Part shown: piece by piece, positions 9,610-20,188 of the stretch
How the letters are laid out: each line of letters starts with the position of its first letter
Numbering within the stretch: the stretch's first letter is position 1
Source of the DNA: an uncultured Lachnospiraceae bacterium
GTDB lineage: Bacteria > Bacillota > Clostridia > Lachnospirales > Lachnospiraceae
DNA length: 64,000 nt
Assembly: GCA_946557105.1 (NCBI GenBank)
Contig: CAMNSZ010000003.1
Coordinates: 62,001-126,000 of the forward strand
Direction: 5' to 3'
Program-made: the position numbers and the translations under genes
Notes under the pieces: generated by a model
Database searches by the model: none
What the model saw: only the letters and a program-made list of their open reading frames with translations
Told to the model about the DNA's origin: nothing

Positions 9610-11421
9610 ATGAGTTACAATATTGATAAACCGATAAATTTAAAAAAAATGAAAGAAATAGTACTATACTTGGCGAAAGAAGTCTGGGGATATAAAAAGA
9701 CATACTATTTTGTATATTTAATGGATGTATTAATAAAGTCTATGCGACCATTTATCAATATTATATTTCCCAAACTTATTATTGATGAATTATTGGGATT
9801 AAGAAGAATGCCCGTAGTAATTACTATTGTAGTGGTTATGATTGCACTAAATTTTGTATGTGGTGAAATTATTGTTGTTACTACACAGAATTTAGACAAG
9901 AAATACTACGATGATATACAAAAATATCTAGAAGCTAAAATAGGACTCAAAATCATGAAAATGAATTTTGAGAGTACTGAAAATAAACAAGTATTGGAAA
10001 AGCTTCAAAAGGCCAAAGAAAGTTTGGGTGAGGGATTTTCTGGTGGTATAAGAGGTATTGCAAACACTTTTTCGGGTATGTTAAGTAGTATTATAACCTT
10101 AATTGGAACGATTGGTATTGTATTAATTCATTCAAAAATACTTATTTTATTAGTATTAGTGAATGTAGTTATTAATAATTTTGTCAGTTCAAAAAAAAAT
10201 GCTGTTCAATTTTTAAATTTTAAAATTTTGTCTTCTATATCGAGATCATTTAACTATTTTCAAGTTGTTTTAGCGGATATACGATATGGTAAAGATGTTC
10301 GATTATATAATGCATCTGACATGATGATGACAGAAATTGATGGCTTTTATGATAAACAAATTAATATTTTAAAAGAACAATCAACAAAGATAAGCAAATA
10401 TCTAGGCATTTCAAGTATTTGTTCTGCGTTAACAAGTGGATTGTGCTATTTTTATATGGGATATCTTGCATTGAACAGGGCGATCGGAATTGGTGATTTT
10501 TCAATGTTGGCAACGGCAAGTACTACATTTATTGATGCTATTAATAGTATTCTGAAGCATTTATTGGATTTACAAAAAAAATGTGTCTATGCAAATGAGT
10601 ATGTAAGTTTTATGACATTAGTGCAATATAATCCAACATTAGGAAATAGAAATTTATCTGGCACAAATAAGTTTGAAATTGAATTCAAAAATGTTTCATT
10701 TCGTTATCCGGACACAAATATCGATGTACTTAAAAATATTTCACTTAGAATACAGAATGGACAACGCTTATCAATAGTTGGGCAGAATGGTTCTGGCAAA
10801 ACTACTTTGATTAAACTATTATGTCGATTATATTCTGTAAGTGAAGGGGAAATATTGTTGAATGGTATCAATATACTAGATTATGACTATGATGAATACA
10901 TAAAAAAAATGACTGTTGTATTTCAAGATTTTAAGATACTTCCATTAACAATTAAGGAGAATATAGCATTAGAGAACACAAACAATGCGTCTGATAAGGA
11001 AATTATTTCCCTTTTAAAAAGAGTTGGTTTAAAACAGAAACTCGATGATCTTAAGGAAGGATTATATTCACACGTATTTAAAAGTTATGATCTGACAGGA
11101 TTTGAGCCCTCCGGAGGTGAACAGCAGAAAATGGCGATTGCAAGAGCATTGTATAAGAATTCTCCAATCGTTATTTTGGATGAGCCAACAGCAGCATTAG
11201 ATCCAATTGGCGAATATGAAATATATAGTCAATTTAATGACTTAATAGGTGATAAAATGGCAATTTACATTTCGCATAGATTATCTTCTTGTAAGTTTTG
11301 TGATAAGATAGCCGTCTTAAATGAGGGTAAGTTGTGTGAATATGGAACTCATGATGAATTAATCGCTTGCAATGGTATTTATGCTAACATGTATAAAGTA
11401 CAAGCTCAATATTATATTTAA
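9610..11421 (+). CDS. ABC transporter, fused permease/ATPase (exporter half-transporter, likely partner)
   Basis: Walker A 'GQNGSGKTT', signature 'PSGGEQQKMAIARAL', Walker B 'IVILDEPTAALDP'; six nt after the preceding ABC gene. Confidence 0.9.
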   Translation: MSYNIDKPINLKKMKEIVLYLAKEVWGYKKTYYFVYLMDVLIKSMRPFINIIFPKLIIDELLGLRRMPVVITIVVVMIALNFVCGEIIVVTTQNLDKKYYDDIQKYLEAKIGLKIMKMNFESTENKQVLEKLQKAKESLGEGFSGGIRGIANTFSGMLSSIITLIGTIGIVLIHSKILILLVLVNVVINNFVSSKKNAVQFLNFKILSSISRSFNYFQVVLADIRYGKDVRLYNASDMMMTEIDGFYDKQINILKEQSTKISKYLGISSICSALTSGLCYFYMGYLALNRAIGIGDFSMLATASTTFIDAINSILKHLLDLQKKCVYANEYVSFMTLVQYNPTLGNRNLSGTNKFEIEFKNVSFRYPDTNIDVLKNISLRIQNGQRLSIVGQNGSGKTTLIKLLCRLYSVSEGEILLNGINILDYDYDEYIKKMTVVFQDFKILPLTIKENIALENTNNASDKEIISLLKRVGLKQKLDDLKEGLYSHVFKSYDLTGFEPSGGEQQKMAIARALYKNSPIVILDEPTAALDPIGEYEIYSQFNDLIGDKMAIYISHRLSSCKFCDKIAVLNEGKLCEYGTHDELIACNGIYANMYKVQAQYYI

Positions 11422-11514
11422 TTACCTATAAATGTAAAAGAAATGAGCAATTAGTTATGGAAAATAAGATTTTAAAGAAAACTTCCTTAAGTGTTGACTA
11501 TGAAAGGAGTAGTA

Positions 11515-13011
11515 ATGAATCAGAAGAACCTCTACATACATATTGGGTCAGCCAAAACAGGTTCTACAGCCTTACAGTCATCTTTAGTTATAAATGAGGA
11601 GTATTTAAAAAACCATAGTATATATTATGGTGAATATAATACCGAATATGAATCTAAAGTTTTCTTTTCACTACAATATGAATTATTAAAGAAATATTTA
11701 GGAAAAGAATATGAAAAGAAAATATATAGTGAGAAGCATGAGTGGATTGTAAATAGATGTCCAGAGGATTTTGATATACTTGTTGAAAAAATTAAGACAG
11801 AGGTAAAGAGACATAATTATGTTAATACTATCATTTCAAATGAAGCCTTTTTTGGTATATTTGGACTTCTTGGTGAATATTCAGTGCGAAGTGGCTTATA
11901 TTCGTTAAATTTATTAAAAAGAATAAAAAAAGCATTTTCTGATTTCAATATTAAGATTGTTTGTTATCTGCGTAGACAAGATTTATTCATAGAATCTTTG
12001 TATAATCAATCTATTAAAGATACAAACATTCAGCTTACTGTAGATAATAAAGATAGTGATAATAAGATTTATCATTATGTTTTTAACGAGGGAGAGCAAC
12101 CAACAGATTTTATGTTATTTTGTAGGAATATGATTAATATTTCGGATTACTATAGTGTGCTTTGTATTTTTTCAAGTATTTTTGGAAAAGATAATATAAT
12201 TATACGTCCATATGAAAAATCACAATTACCAAAGGGTACGGTATATGATTTTTATCATAATATCCTTGGATTGAGTGATGAGCAGATTGGACTTATGAAG
12301 CCATACAGAGACAGAAATGAAAGAATATCAAGAGATTTAATTGAATATAAACTGAAGACTAAGAACAATTATATCAATATGACCAGAGATTATGTAGTAG
12401 TTAATCAGGTTTTATTTTCAGAAAATGATAATCAGTTTTATTTTACTAACGATGAAAGAGCAAGATTGATTCAATACTGCAAAGATATTAATGTAAAAAT
12501 AGCAAAAGAATTTCTACATCGTGATAATGGAATTCTATATTATGATAAAATGGAGAAAATGATACCTTATCAAGGTTTGACATTAGAGAAAGCTTTATTA
12601 ATAAGTCAGAAATTAATTGCACGACGACTTACTAAGGATGAAAAGAAGAAAATATTATTTCCTGTTTTTAATTATGCAGAGGAGATGCATCGCTCAATTG
12701 CTATTTACGGAGTTCATAATGAATTAGCAAAAATAGTCTTTGAAATAGCTGCTATTTTTAATAAGACGATAAATATAAAAGTTATTGAACCTGAGGCAGA
12801 GAGTCAATATATTAAAATGAATGATATTTGGTATCCTATTTATAAAGAGAATTGTTTAGAATCAATTGCTCCCGATTATATATTTATAACGGATGTTTAT
12901 AATTGTGTGGAAGTAAGTGAAAATATAGCAAAAAGTACTATGGGTAATATCGTAATATTTCCTGTATATGATTATTCTGATGATATATGGACAACTTTTA
13001 AACAGCGTTGA
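11515..13011 (+). CDS. Sulfotransferase-like protein with unassigned C-terminal region
   Basis: N-terminal 'YIHIGSAKTGSTALQ' resembles PAPS 5'-phosphosulfate-binding loop; start at ATG 11515 after AAAGGAG. Confidence 0.55.
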   Translation: MNQKNLYIHIGSAKTGSTALQSSLVINEEYLKNHSIYYGEYNTEYESKVFFSLQYELLKKYLGKEYEKKIYSEKHEWIVNRCPEDFDILVEKIKTEVKRHNYVNTIISNEAFFGIFGLLGEYSVRSGLYSLNLLKRIKKAFSDFNIKIVCYLRRQDLFIESLYNQSIKDTNIQLTVDNKDSDNKIYHYVFNEGEQPTDFMLFCRNMINISDYYSVLCIFSSIFGKDNIIIRPYEKSQLPKGTVYDFYHNILGLSDEQIGLMKPYRDRNERISRDLIEYKLKTKNNYINMTRDYVVVNQVLFSENDNQFYFTNDERARLIQYCKDINVKIAKEFLHRDNGILYYDKMEKMIPYQGLTLEKALLISQKLIARRLTKDEKKKILFPVFNYAEEMHRSIAIYGVHNELAKIVFEIAAIFNKTINIKVIEPEAESQYIKMNDIWYPIYKENCLESIAPDYIFITDVYNCVEVSENIAKSTMGNIVIFPVYDYSDDIWTTFKQR

Positions 13012-13048
13012 AAATGTACTAATAATAAACATGGTCAGGAGTAAGAAG

Positions 13049-13855
13049 ATGGAAGAAAAAATATCATTAGAAAATAAGGTTGTTTTAGTGACTGGTGCAT
13101 CAGGATTTATAGGATCAGCTATAGCGCAAAGGTTAGCTGAATTTGGAGCAGATGTTTTTGTACATTATAAGAACTCAAAAGAGACGGCAGTTAAAACACT
13201 TCAAATAATACATAAAATGGAACGTAGAGCTTATTTAATCAATGCGGATCTGTCATCAGAGAATGATATTCAAGCAATGTTCAAACAAATTGAACAAACT
13301 ACTGGAAAGCTGGATATTTTAATTAATAATGCAGGAATTCAGCCGAGTTCGTATGTAAAAAAGTTAAAGGAAGAAGATTGGGATGAAGTAATGGACATAA
13401 ACCTGAAAAGTACATATCTTTGTACCAAATATGCAGTTAAGTTATTATCAAAGTCCAATTGCGGATGTATTGTGAACATGGCATCAACATGTGGTGTGAA
13501 ACCATACGTTACATTTCTTAGTTACTGTGCATCAAAAGCTAGTATTATCGAAATGACAAAGGGTTTTGCAAAAAATTTAGGTAGATATGGTATTCGTGTT
13601 AATTCAATATCTCCAGGTTATGTAAAACCGAAAGACGTAATTATAGAGGATGAAAATGAAAGTTGGTTTCTCGCTATGATAGGAAAAACGAAAGTATTAA
13701 ACGTTAAAGATGAAACAGAATTAATAAATCTAACGCCACTACATAGGGTTGCTACTACAGAGGATGTTTCTAACGCGGTTATTTTTCTGTGTTCTCGTCT
13801 TTCTAAAGGGATTACTGGTGTGAATCTGCTTATTAATGGAGGGTATACATTATGA
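13049..13855 (+). CDS. SDR-family oxidoreductase, catalytic residues intact
   Basis: 'VTGASGFIG', 'LINNAG', 'NMAST', 'YCASK' (YxxxK), 'ITGVNLLINGGYTL'; ATG 13049 after AGGAG. Confidence 0.9.
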   Translation: MEEKISLENKVVLVTGASGFIGSAIAQRLAEFGADVFVHYKNSKETAVKTLQIIHKMERRAYLINADLSSENDIQAMFKQIEQTTGKLDILINNAGIQPSSYVKKLKEEDWDEVMDINLKSTYLCTKYAVKLLSKSNCGCIVNMASTCGVKPYVTFLSYCASKASIIEMTKGFAKNLGRYGIRVNSISPGYVKPKDVIIEDENESWFLAMIGKTKVLNVKDETELINLTPLHRVATTEDVSNAVIFLCSRLSKGITGVNLLINGGYTL

Positions 13856-13954
13856 TTGAATTTGAAAGAAATTTAAACATTTTTTAATACAAATATTCTA
13901 TTACTAATGACAAATTTTTCGATATATTGATATTATATCTATCAAGGAGTACAT

Positions 13955-14719
13955 ATGAATAACTCAAGAGATTTTTTTTCATTGAAAGATAAAACAGTAT
14001 TGATAGCAGGAGCTTCTGGAAAGATTGGAAAAGAAATTGCGCTTAGTCTAGCACATTTAGGCGCGGATATTTATGTGCATTATCATAGGAACTATGAGAT
14101 AGGAGAAGAGATTGTAAATGAGATTAATAAAATTGGGAGAAAAGCATATTTAGTACAGGGCAATTTGAAAAGGGAAAGTGATGTAAAGCGTATATTTCAA
14201 ACAATTAAAGAAACAACAGATAAGCTTGATATCCTGATAAATTCTATTGAAATAGAGTCAAAATCATTAGTAGAAGACGACTGGGATGATGTACTTGAAA
14301 CAAATATGAAGACCATTTTTTTATGTACTAAAAATAGTCTCAATTATTTAATGAAATCAAGGAATGGTATTATTGTGAATATTTCAACATTGAATGGATT
14401 TGAAGCGAATCCATCAAATATTAGTTTCTCAGTATCGAAGTCAGGTGTAGCAGCTATGACAAAGGTACTGGCAAAAGAACTGGGAGGCTTTGGAATTCGC
14501 GTAAATCTCGTTTCACATCTTCCTATCATTTGTGAGGAATCAAATGATAATGAAAAAGAAACAAATAAGACTAGTATAGATAATATCATTAAAAAGGCGC
14601 CTTTACAAAAAAGAATTGATTGCGCTGATATTGTTAATTCTGTATTGTTCCTATGTTCAGATATGTCGCAATTTATTACAGGTGTGAACTTGATAGTTGA
14701 TGGTGGCTATACATTATAG
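13955..14719 (+). CDS. SDR-family protein lacking the catalytic Tyr
   Basis: 'IAGASGKIG' cofactor motif, but NNAG is 'NSIE' and YxxxK is 'FSVSK'; 'ITGVNLIVDGGYTL'. Confidence 0.85.
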   Translation: MNNSRDFFSLKDKTVLIAGASGKIGKEIALSLAHLGADIYVHYHRNYEIGEEIVNEINKIGRKAYLVQGNLKRESDVKRIFQTIKETTDKLDILINSIEIESKSLVEDDWDDVLETNMKTIFLCTKNSLNYLMKSRNGIIVNISTLNGFEANPSNISFSVSKSGVAAMTKVLAKELGGFGIRVNLVSHLPIICEESNDNEKETNKTSIDNIIKKAPLQKRIDCADIVNSVLFLCSDMSQFITGVNLIVDGGYTL

Positions 14720-14843
14720 GATAATAAATAAGCATGTTACTCGTACATTTAAAATATTGTAATATATTGACGAAAAAATAGCTCAAGTGGATTTAGATTA
14801 ATCAATAATTTGAACTTTTAAATTATAGGAAGGAGCGTTTTGG

Positions 14844-15857
14844 TTGAAAAAATTGTATATAAATGAGAATCCTGAAATAAAATCATTACAGTTTAATGCC
14901 TTTGCAGAGAGTATAATATCCATCCATAAAAGTCATAAAGATTGGTTAGCAAATAATTATATTCAGTTACTTGTGCATTATTCATATGAAGACGCTGGAA
15001 TAATTAATTATTTATCTGGAAATATATTAGGTTCATTGCCTTTATTGAATATAAATGTTACCTCAAAGAGTGAAGTTATAGGAAGAGCTGGAATATTACA
15101 TTATATTATATCAAACATTGACGCAAATAATTATGTCTACATGTTGTTGGATGAATTTTATATCCCACATAGACCAATGTATGGTAAAAAACATTTTATG
15201 CATGACGAATTATTTTATGGATATGATCTTAAAAAAGAATTATTATTTTTAATTGGATATGATGATCAAGGTTTGTATAGAGGACACTCTGTAAGTTTTG
15301 AACAGTTTTGGCAATCTTATTCTGAAGATGATGGAGAATGGCTTCATCAGATTGCATTAACGGATTTTGATTACAAATTTAACAAGAAATCTTTTTTAGA
15401 CATGGTGACTGATTATTATGATGCAAAATTCCATAGAGAGAAACTTGATTTATATTTAGATATGAAAACTTATAATAAGCATTTTTACGATGAACGATTG
15501 AAAAATGTAGAATACTATGGAATAAGAGTTTATGATGCATTGTATGATAGTATTCAACGACGCATTGCAAATAAGAGAAAACTTAATATAAGAGACTTTT
15601 ATATAGTTTATGAGCATAAAAGCAGCATACTATACTCACTCAATTATTTAGAGGAAAACCATATGGTATCGGATCTCTCTTCGATAAAAGAGAAAATGAA
15701 TGAAATTAAGAAAGAGAGTAAAACCATGCTAAATTTGTGTATAAAGCATAATATTGTTAACTCTATTCAATTAGTGGATAATATATATGAGAGAATAGAG
15801 AAAATAAAGGTATTAGAGAAAAATACTATATACGAACTGATAGATAAGCTTACTTAA
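14844..15857 (+). CDS. BtrH-like / papain-fold protein, paralogue 1 (apparently no Cys nucleophile)
   Basis: Shares 'HDELFYGYD' with HGHPITGYD and HSINIIGYD in the two other paralogues; similar size and helical C-terminus. Confidence 0.45.
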   Translation: MKKLYINENPEIKSLQFNAFAESIISIHKSHKDWLANNYIQLLVHYSYEDAGIINYLSGNILGSLPLLNINVTSKSEVIGRAGILHYIISNIDANNYVYMLLDEFYIPHRPMYGKKHFMHDELFYGYDLKKELLFLIGYDDQGLYRGHSVSFEQFWQSYSEDDGEWLHQIALTDFDYKFNKKSFLDMVTDYYDAKFHREKLDLYLDMKTYNKHFYDERLKNVEYYGIRVYDALYDSIQRRIANKRKLNIRDFYIVYEHKSSILYSLNYLEENHMVSDLSSIKEKMNEIKKESKTMLNLCIKHNIVNSIQLVDNIYERIEKIKVLEKNTIYELIDKLT

Positions 15858-16248
15858 CCTAAATTATTCACAGAATCTTATTCCAACTAAGCGCTGTACT
15901 GTGAATTGATTATCCCATAAGATACTCATTTATATCCGTCAAAAGGATATAGAATTCCTACGACAATTGCAACGGTAGTTAGGTGATATGCAGGTTCGTT
16001 ACTATTGCTATTCTAATTGTATATTGCACTTTTTAGTACTTGTAAGAATCTTATAATCGCCCATTCTTATAAGGAATCTATTACATAAATTGAAGTTCTA
16101 TATTTTATTGAATGAATAACAGCAGAAAACACTGAGCAAAAGTAGTTAGAATATAAAATAATGAAAATTGTAGTACTAAAATTTAAATAAAATATAATAA
16201 CAAAAGAAAGGTATATGGTGTTTATTTAAAAACATTATAAGAGTAAAG

Positions 16249-17685
16249 ATGAAAAAAGCTATTGATTGCTTACTAATTGGATATTTAGGATATAATTATT
16301 CAAAAATTAATGAAACACTAGAGAAAAATGGATTAAGTTCTAATAAGATGGAAAAAGATTTTAATGCGGCCATTGCTTATCTGGGTACTTATTTAAATAA
16401 AAGAAATGTTACATTTGATTACATAAATTATATTGAAGATGATATGGAAATGTTAAAAGAAAAATTAGAGACATTAGATATCAGCTCTATAGGATTATCA
16501 ACGACATATTGTACAAGTATACAATCAGTAGAGTCAATTGTGGCATTTATAAAGAAAGTAAACCCTAATAAGGATGTGAAAATTATACTTGGAGGGGCTT
16601 ATATTACTAAATTAATAAATGACTCTGAGTTGCAAGATAATATGGTTTTACAATATGTCTTAAAAAAAATTGGTGCAGATATATATATTAACAGCTTTCA
16701 AGGTGAAGAGACATTATATAAGGTTATAATGGGATTAAAAATTGGTGCCACACTTGATGATATTCCTAATATATTGTATCAATATGAGTCTAAATACATA
16801 CGAAACGAGCTAGTACCAGAGGATAATAAGCTGGAAGATAATATTGTTGATTGGAGTCTATTTGCGGATCGAGTAGGTCGCACGGTACCAGTAAGAACTG
16901 CAATATCCTGTCCATTTTCTTGTTCATATTGTTCGTATCATATTAACGCAGGTAAATATCGCTATGTAGATGTGGATATTATTGAAAAAGAATTAAATTC
17001 TATTGATAAACTACCAAATGTTAAGACAGTTCATTTTATTGATGATACGTTTAATGTTCCAGTTGATCGCTTCAAAAAGATACTAAGAATGATAATAAGA
17101 AATAAATATAAATTCAATTGGTGTTCATTTATCAGATGTCAATTTTTGGATGAAGAGGCAGTCCAACTTATGAAAGAAAGTAAATGTATAGGTACATTTT
17201 TAGGAATTGAGTCTGGAAATCAATATGTTTTAAATAATATGAATAAGCGGGTTAAACTTGAAGAATTAGTTAAGGGAAATCAATTATTGGAGAAGTATGG
17301 AATACAAAGATTTGGTTCATTTATTGTAGGGTTTCCAGGAGAGACAGAGGAAACAGTAAATGATACAATTCAGTTTATTAAAGCTATAAATTTGAAATAC
17401 TATGGTGTTGCTACTTGGTATTATGATACTAGAACGCCAATCCATGAATTGAAAGATAAATATAAACTTATTGGTAAAGATTACAACTGGAAACATGAAA
17501 CTATGGATTTCAATAGAGCAATGGAGTTAAATCAGTATGTTAGAAATCAATTAACGACATCAATACATTTTGTTCAAGATCCAACATGGCTGTTTCAGTT
17601 GATAGATGAGAAGGTTGATATTAATCAGATTCTTGAAATAGTGCCACAAGACCCAGCGTTATTTACAGTACATAATTTTAAATAG
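16249..17685 (+). CDS. B12-binding-domain radical SAM enzyme, PhpK-like family
   Basis: CxxxCxxC in 'SCPFSCSYCSYH'; N-terminal cobalamin-binding-like Rossmann region; 'VHFIDDTFNVPVDRFKKILRMIIRNKYKFNW' resembles PhpK-type proteins from recall. Confidence 0.8.
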   Translation: MKKAIDCLLIGYLGYNYSKINETLEKNGLSSNKMEKDFNAAIAYLGTYLNKRNVTFDYINYIEDDMEMLKEKLETLDISSIGLSTTYCTSIQSVESIVAFIKKVNPNKDVKIILGGAYITKLINDSELQDNMVLQYVLKKIGADIYINSFQGEETLYKVIMGLKIGATLDDIPNILYQYESKYIRNELVPEDNKLEDNIVDWSLFADRVGRTVPVRTAISCPFSCSYCSYHINAGKYRYVDVDIIEKELNSIDKLPNVKTVHFIDDTFNVPVDRFKKILRMIIRNKYKFNWCSFIRCQFLDEEAVQLMKESKCIGTFLGIESGNQYVLNNMNKRVKLEELVKGNQLLEKYGIQRFGSFIVGFPGETEETVNDTIQFIKAINLKYYGVATWYYDTRTPIHELKDKYKLIGKDYNWKHETMDFNRAMELNQYVRNQLTTSIHFVQDPTWLFQLIDEKVDINQILEIVPQDPALFTVHNFK

Positions 17686-17703
17686 ATATTAATAAGAAGG
17701 AAA

Positions 17704-17952
17704 ATGATTAATATGTCTCAAATATATGATGTGATTATTAAAATACTAAAAGGATACTGTACGTCTGAAGTAGGGCTAGATACTGATTTATTCAAATGTG
17801 GATTGGATTCATTTAATGCCATGAATGTTTTAGTTGAGATTGAGAAGAACTATAACATCAGGTTTGAGGAAGATGATTTAGATTTAACTTGGATGAGTAC
17901 TGTTGAAAGTATAATAATGAAAGTTAAGTGTAAATTGGAGGAGAATCAATGA
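17704..17952 (+). CDS. Acyl/peptidyl carrier protein 1
   Basis: 82 aa with phosphopantetheine site 'CGLDSFNAM'. Confidence 0.9.
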   Translation: MINMSQIYDVIIKILKGYCTSEVGLDTDLFKCGLDSFNAMNVLVEIEKNYNIRFEEDDLDLTWMSTVESIIMKVKCKLEENQ

Positions 17953-18983
17953 TCAAAGCACAATACGATTGTGATGTGTTATTAAAAAACTTAATCTCTC
18001 AATATGGATATTATGTTGATTTACTTAGTTGTAATGAATATACCATTTGGTATTTAATAAGACAAGCTGGTGTTGATAACTTTATACCTGTAATTGGCAC
18101 AAGAGCTTTTATTAATCAAGAAATGCTAATAGATTCTGATATATTTATATTACATGAAGACAAAAATATAGACTGCATAATTAAGAATCTGAATGAGTAT
18201 TATCATATCGGAATTCATTCATACGATGATAAAAAAGAGGATATACATAGTTTCATTTGTAAAGCACTAGAAAAGAATCAGTTCGTATATACATATTATG
18301 ATCATTTTTATGATTCCTTAGTTGATGGAGAACGAAAACATGATTACCATGGACATCCGATTACTGGCTATGATAGTAAACATGGGCTTTATGAAAGTAT
18401 ATATCCAGATATTTTTTTAGTAAGGGTTGATGATATGCAAATGATGATGAAACATTGTACTAAAATATTTAATGCAAGACCGTATTATTTCTATTTGGAT
18501 ATGTCAAATGCTATAGATGTAAAAGTAATAAAGAATCATGTTCGTCAAGATTTGCTCGAAGATTGTAATAACATAGAAAGTGAATGGAAAGAAGAAATTA
18601 CTGCATTTGAAAAATATATTCAATTGTTCCCAAGCATATATGATTTTGAAGAGGAGAATCAGGTAAAATATGTTTTAGAGCAAAGAATATTATTTAATAC
18701 AATACTAGAGGGGGTAAATGGGAATTTCTTATTAAAGCTTCAATTGATTCAAGAAATTTTTGGGATAAATACAGAGGAGTTACGAATGAAATTTCTACAG
18801 AACAGAAGAAAGAGCGTTATAATTGCTAATATGTTTCGTAAGGCATCAATTTTGGTAACTAAAGATAAAAAATATTTTCAACAATGTGTTATTCAGACCA
18901 TAAATAAGATTTCAGATGTGTTTATTCGTGAGAATGAGAATCTTTTAATGAAGTATGTTGCCTTAATGAAAGGAATGGTGTGA
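17949..18983 (+). CDS. BtrH-like / papain-fold acyltransferase-type protein, paralogue 2
   Basis: 'LLSCNEYTIWYLIRQAG' N-terminal Cys region and 'HGHPITGYD'; 4-nt overlap with the ACP gene. Confidence 0.55.
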   Translation: MIKAQYDCDVLLKNLISQYGYYVDLLSCNEYTIWYLIRQAGVDNFIPVIGTRAFINQEMLIDSDIFILHEDKNIDCIIKNLNEYYHIGIHSYDDKKEDIHSFICKALEKNQFVYTYYDHFYDSLVDGERKHDYHGHPITGYDSKHGLYESIYPDIFLVRVDDMQMMMKHCTKIFNARPYYFYLDMSNAIDVKVIKNHVRQDLLEDCNNIESEWKEEITAFEKYIQLFPSIYDFEEENQVKYVLEQRILFNTILEGVNGNFLLKLQLIQEIFGINTEELRMKFLQNRRKSVIIANMFRKASILVTKDKKYFQQCVIQTINKISDVFIRENENLLMKYVALMKGMV

Positions 18984-18989
18984 TTACAA

Positions 18990-19814
18990 GTGTCATTTAA
19001 TGTTGATAAAGCGATTGAATTTGTTTTTCAAAATGGTAATGCATTTCAACAGGCATATTTTAAAGCACTATTTGATCGAAATCTTGTAGAATATGCTTTG
19101 CTATCCTTAGCTCGTTATCAGAATGACGATGGAGGGTTTTTTGGACTAGATAGCGATTATAATGGAAAAGCAAGTAGTATTACATGCACTATGATTGCGT
19201 TAAGCAAACTTGAACGTCTTGGGGTAGATTCAGGAGTGTTATACGATGCTACGATTGCTTATCTACAAAGAGAACAGAAAAAGAAAGGCTTTTGGGATGA
19301 ATCGTATAAAGTTTTAGAGTCGCAGCCTCCTAAATGGTATTATCCAAAATATATGATCAATCAAGTGTGGCTTACGAATGGCATATTACGATATCTCATT
19401 ACAAAGAGAAATATTAATCAAGATATGCTTGAGAAGGCACAATCATTTTTAAGGTTACATTGGAATGGTAGCAGTTTTCCAGGTTATGACCATAATAATT
19501 GGATGGCAATCATAGGATTTCATAATAGTGATCAGATGATTCATAGACAGATTGCTGAATCGTGTATGTACAATTTAATTAATCATATTAGTGAATACGA
19601 TCTCGGAGACATAAATTGGGTATTAGAATCAATGATGAGTATGCAGATATCGAGTAGCCATCCGGTGGTAGTACAAGGTTTAGAACTTTTAGAGAATGGA
19701 CAGCGAGAAGATGGAGGTCTTAGCACAAGTTATGGTGAATTGCATCGAGTTGATACGACTATAGATGCACTTGATGCTTTGGCATTTTATAATCATATAC
19801 AAAGAAAGATATAA
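18990..19814 (+). CDS. Alpha/alpha-toroid (prenyltransferase/squalene-cyclase repeat-like) protein 1
   Basis: Repeats 'LARYQNDDGGFFG', 'GQREDGGLSTSYGELHRVDTTIDALDAL'. Confidence 0.7.
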   Translation: MSFNVDKAIEFVFQNGNAFQQAYFKALFDRNLVEYALLSLARYQNDDGGFFGLDSDYNGKASSITCTMIALSKLERLGVDSGVLYDATIAYLQREQKKKGFWDESYKVLESQPPKWYYPKYMINQVWLTNGILRYLITKRNINQDMLEKAQSFLRLHWNGSSFPGYDHNNWMAIIGFHNSDQMIHRQIAESCMYNLINHISEYDLGDINWVLESMMSMQISSSHPVVVQGLELLENGQREDGGLSTSYGELHRVDTTIDALDALAFYNHIQRKI

Positions 19815-19892
19815 GAAATGCTTTTGACCAAAGATATTAATTACGAATGAGTTTATTACAAATAGTATAACATTACAGGAGGTAAGAATAGT

Positions 19893-20141
19893 ATGAAGAA
19901 TGAAGTAGAAGGAAAGATTTTAGAAATATTTAGAAAGAGTCTTACTGACGTTAACTTAGATGACAAAAAATTAGTAGAAGCCCCTCTATCTACATTGAAT
20001 CTAGATTCTATAACTTTCATAAAAATTATAGTCGAGGTAGAAATGGAGTTTGATATTGAAATTGAGCCAGAAGAACTTGATGCCACTATATTTTATAATA
20101 TTAGAAGTTTTGTTCAGCACGTGGAAGAAATGCTTACCTAA
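19893..20141 (+). CDS. Acyl/peptidyl carrier protein 2
   Basis: 82 aa with 'LNLDSITFIKIIVEVEMEFDIEI'; good SD. Confidence 0.88.
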   Translation: MKNEVEGKILEIFRKSLTDVNLDDKKLVEAPLSTLNLDSITFIKIIVEVEMEFDIEIEPEELDATIFYNIRSFVQHVEEMLT

Positions 20142-20188
20142 GTATAAGTATACTAAGAGATATTCCTACTATACTAGGGGGCAAAATT

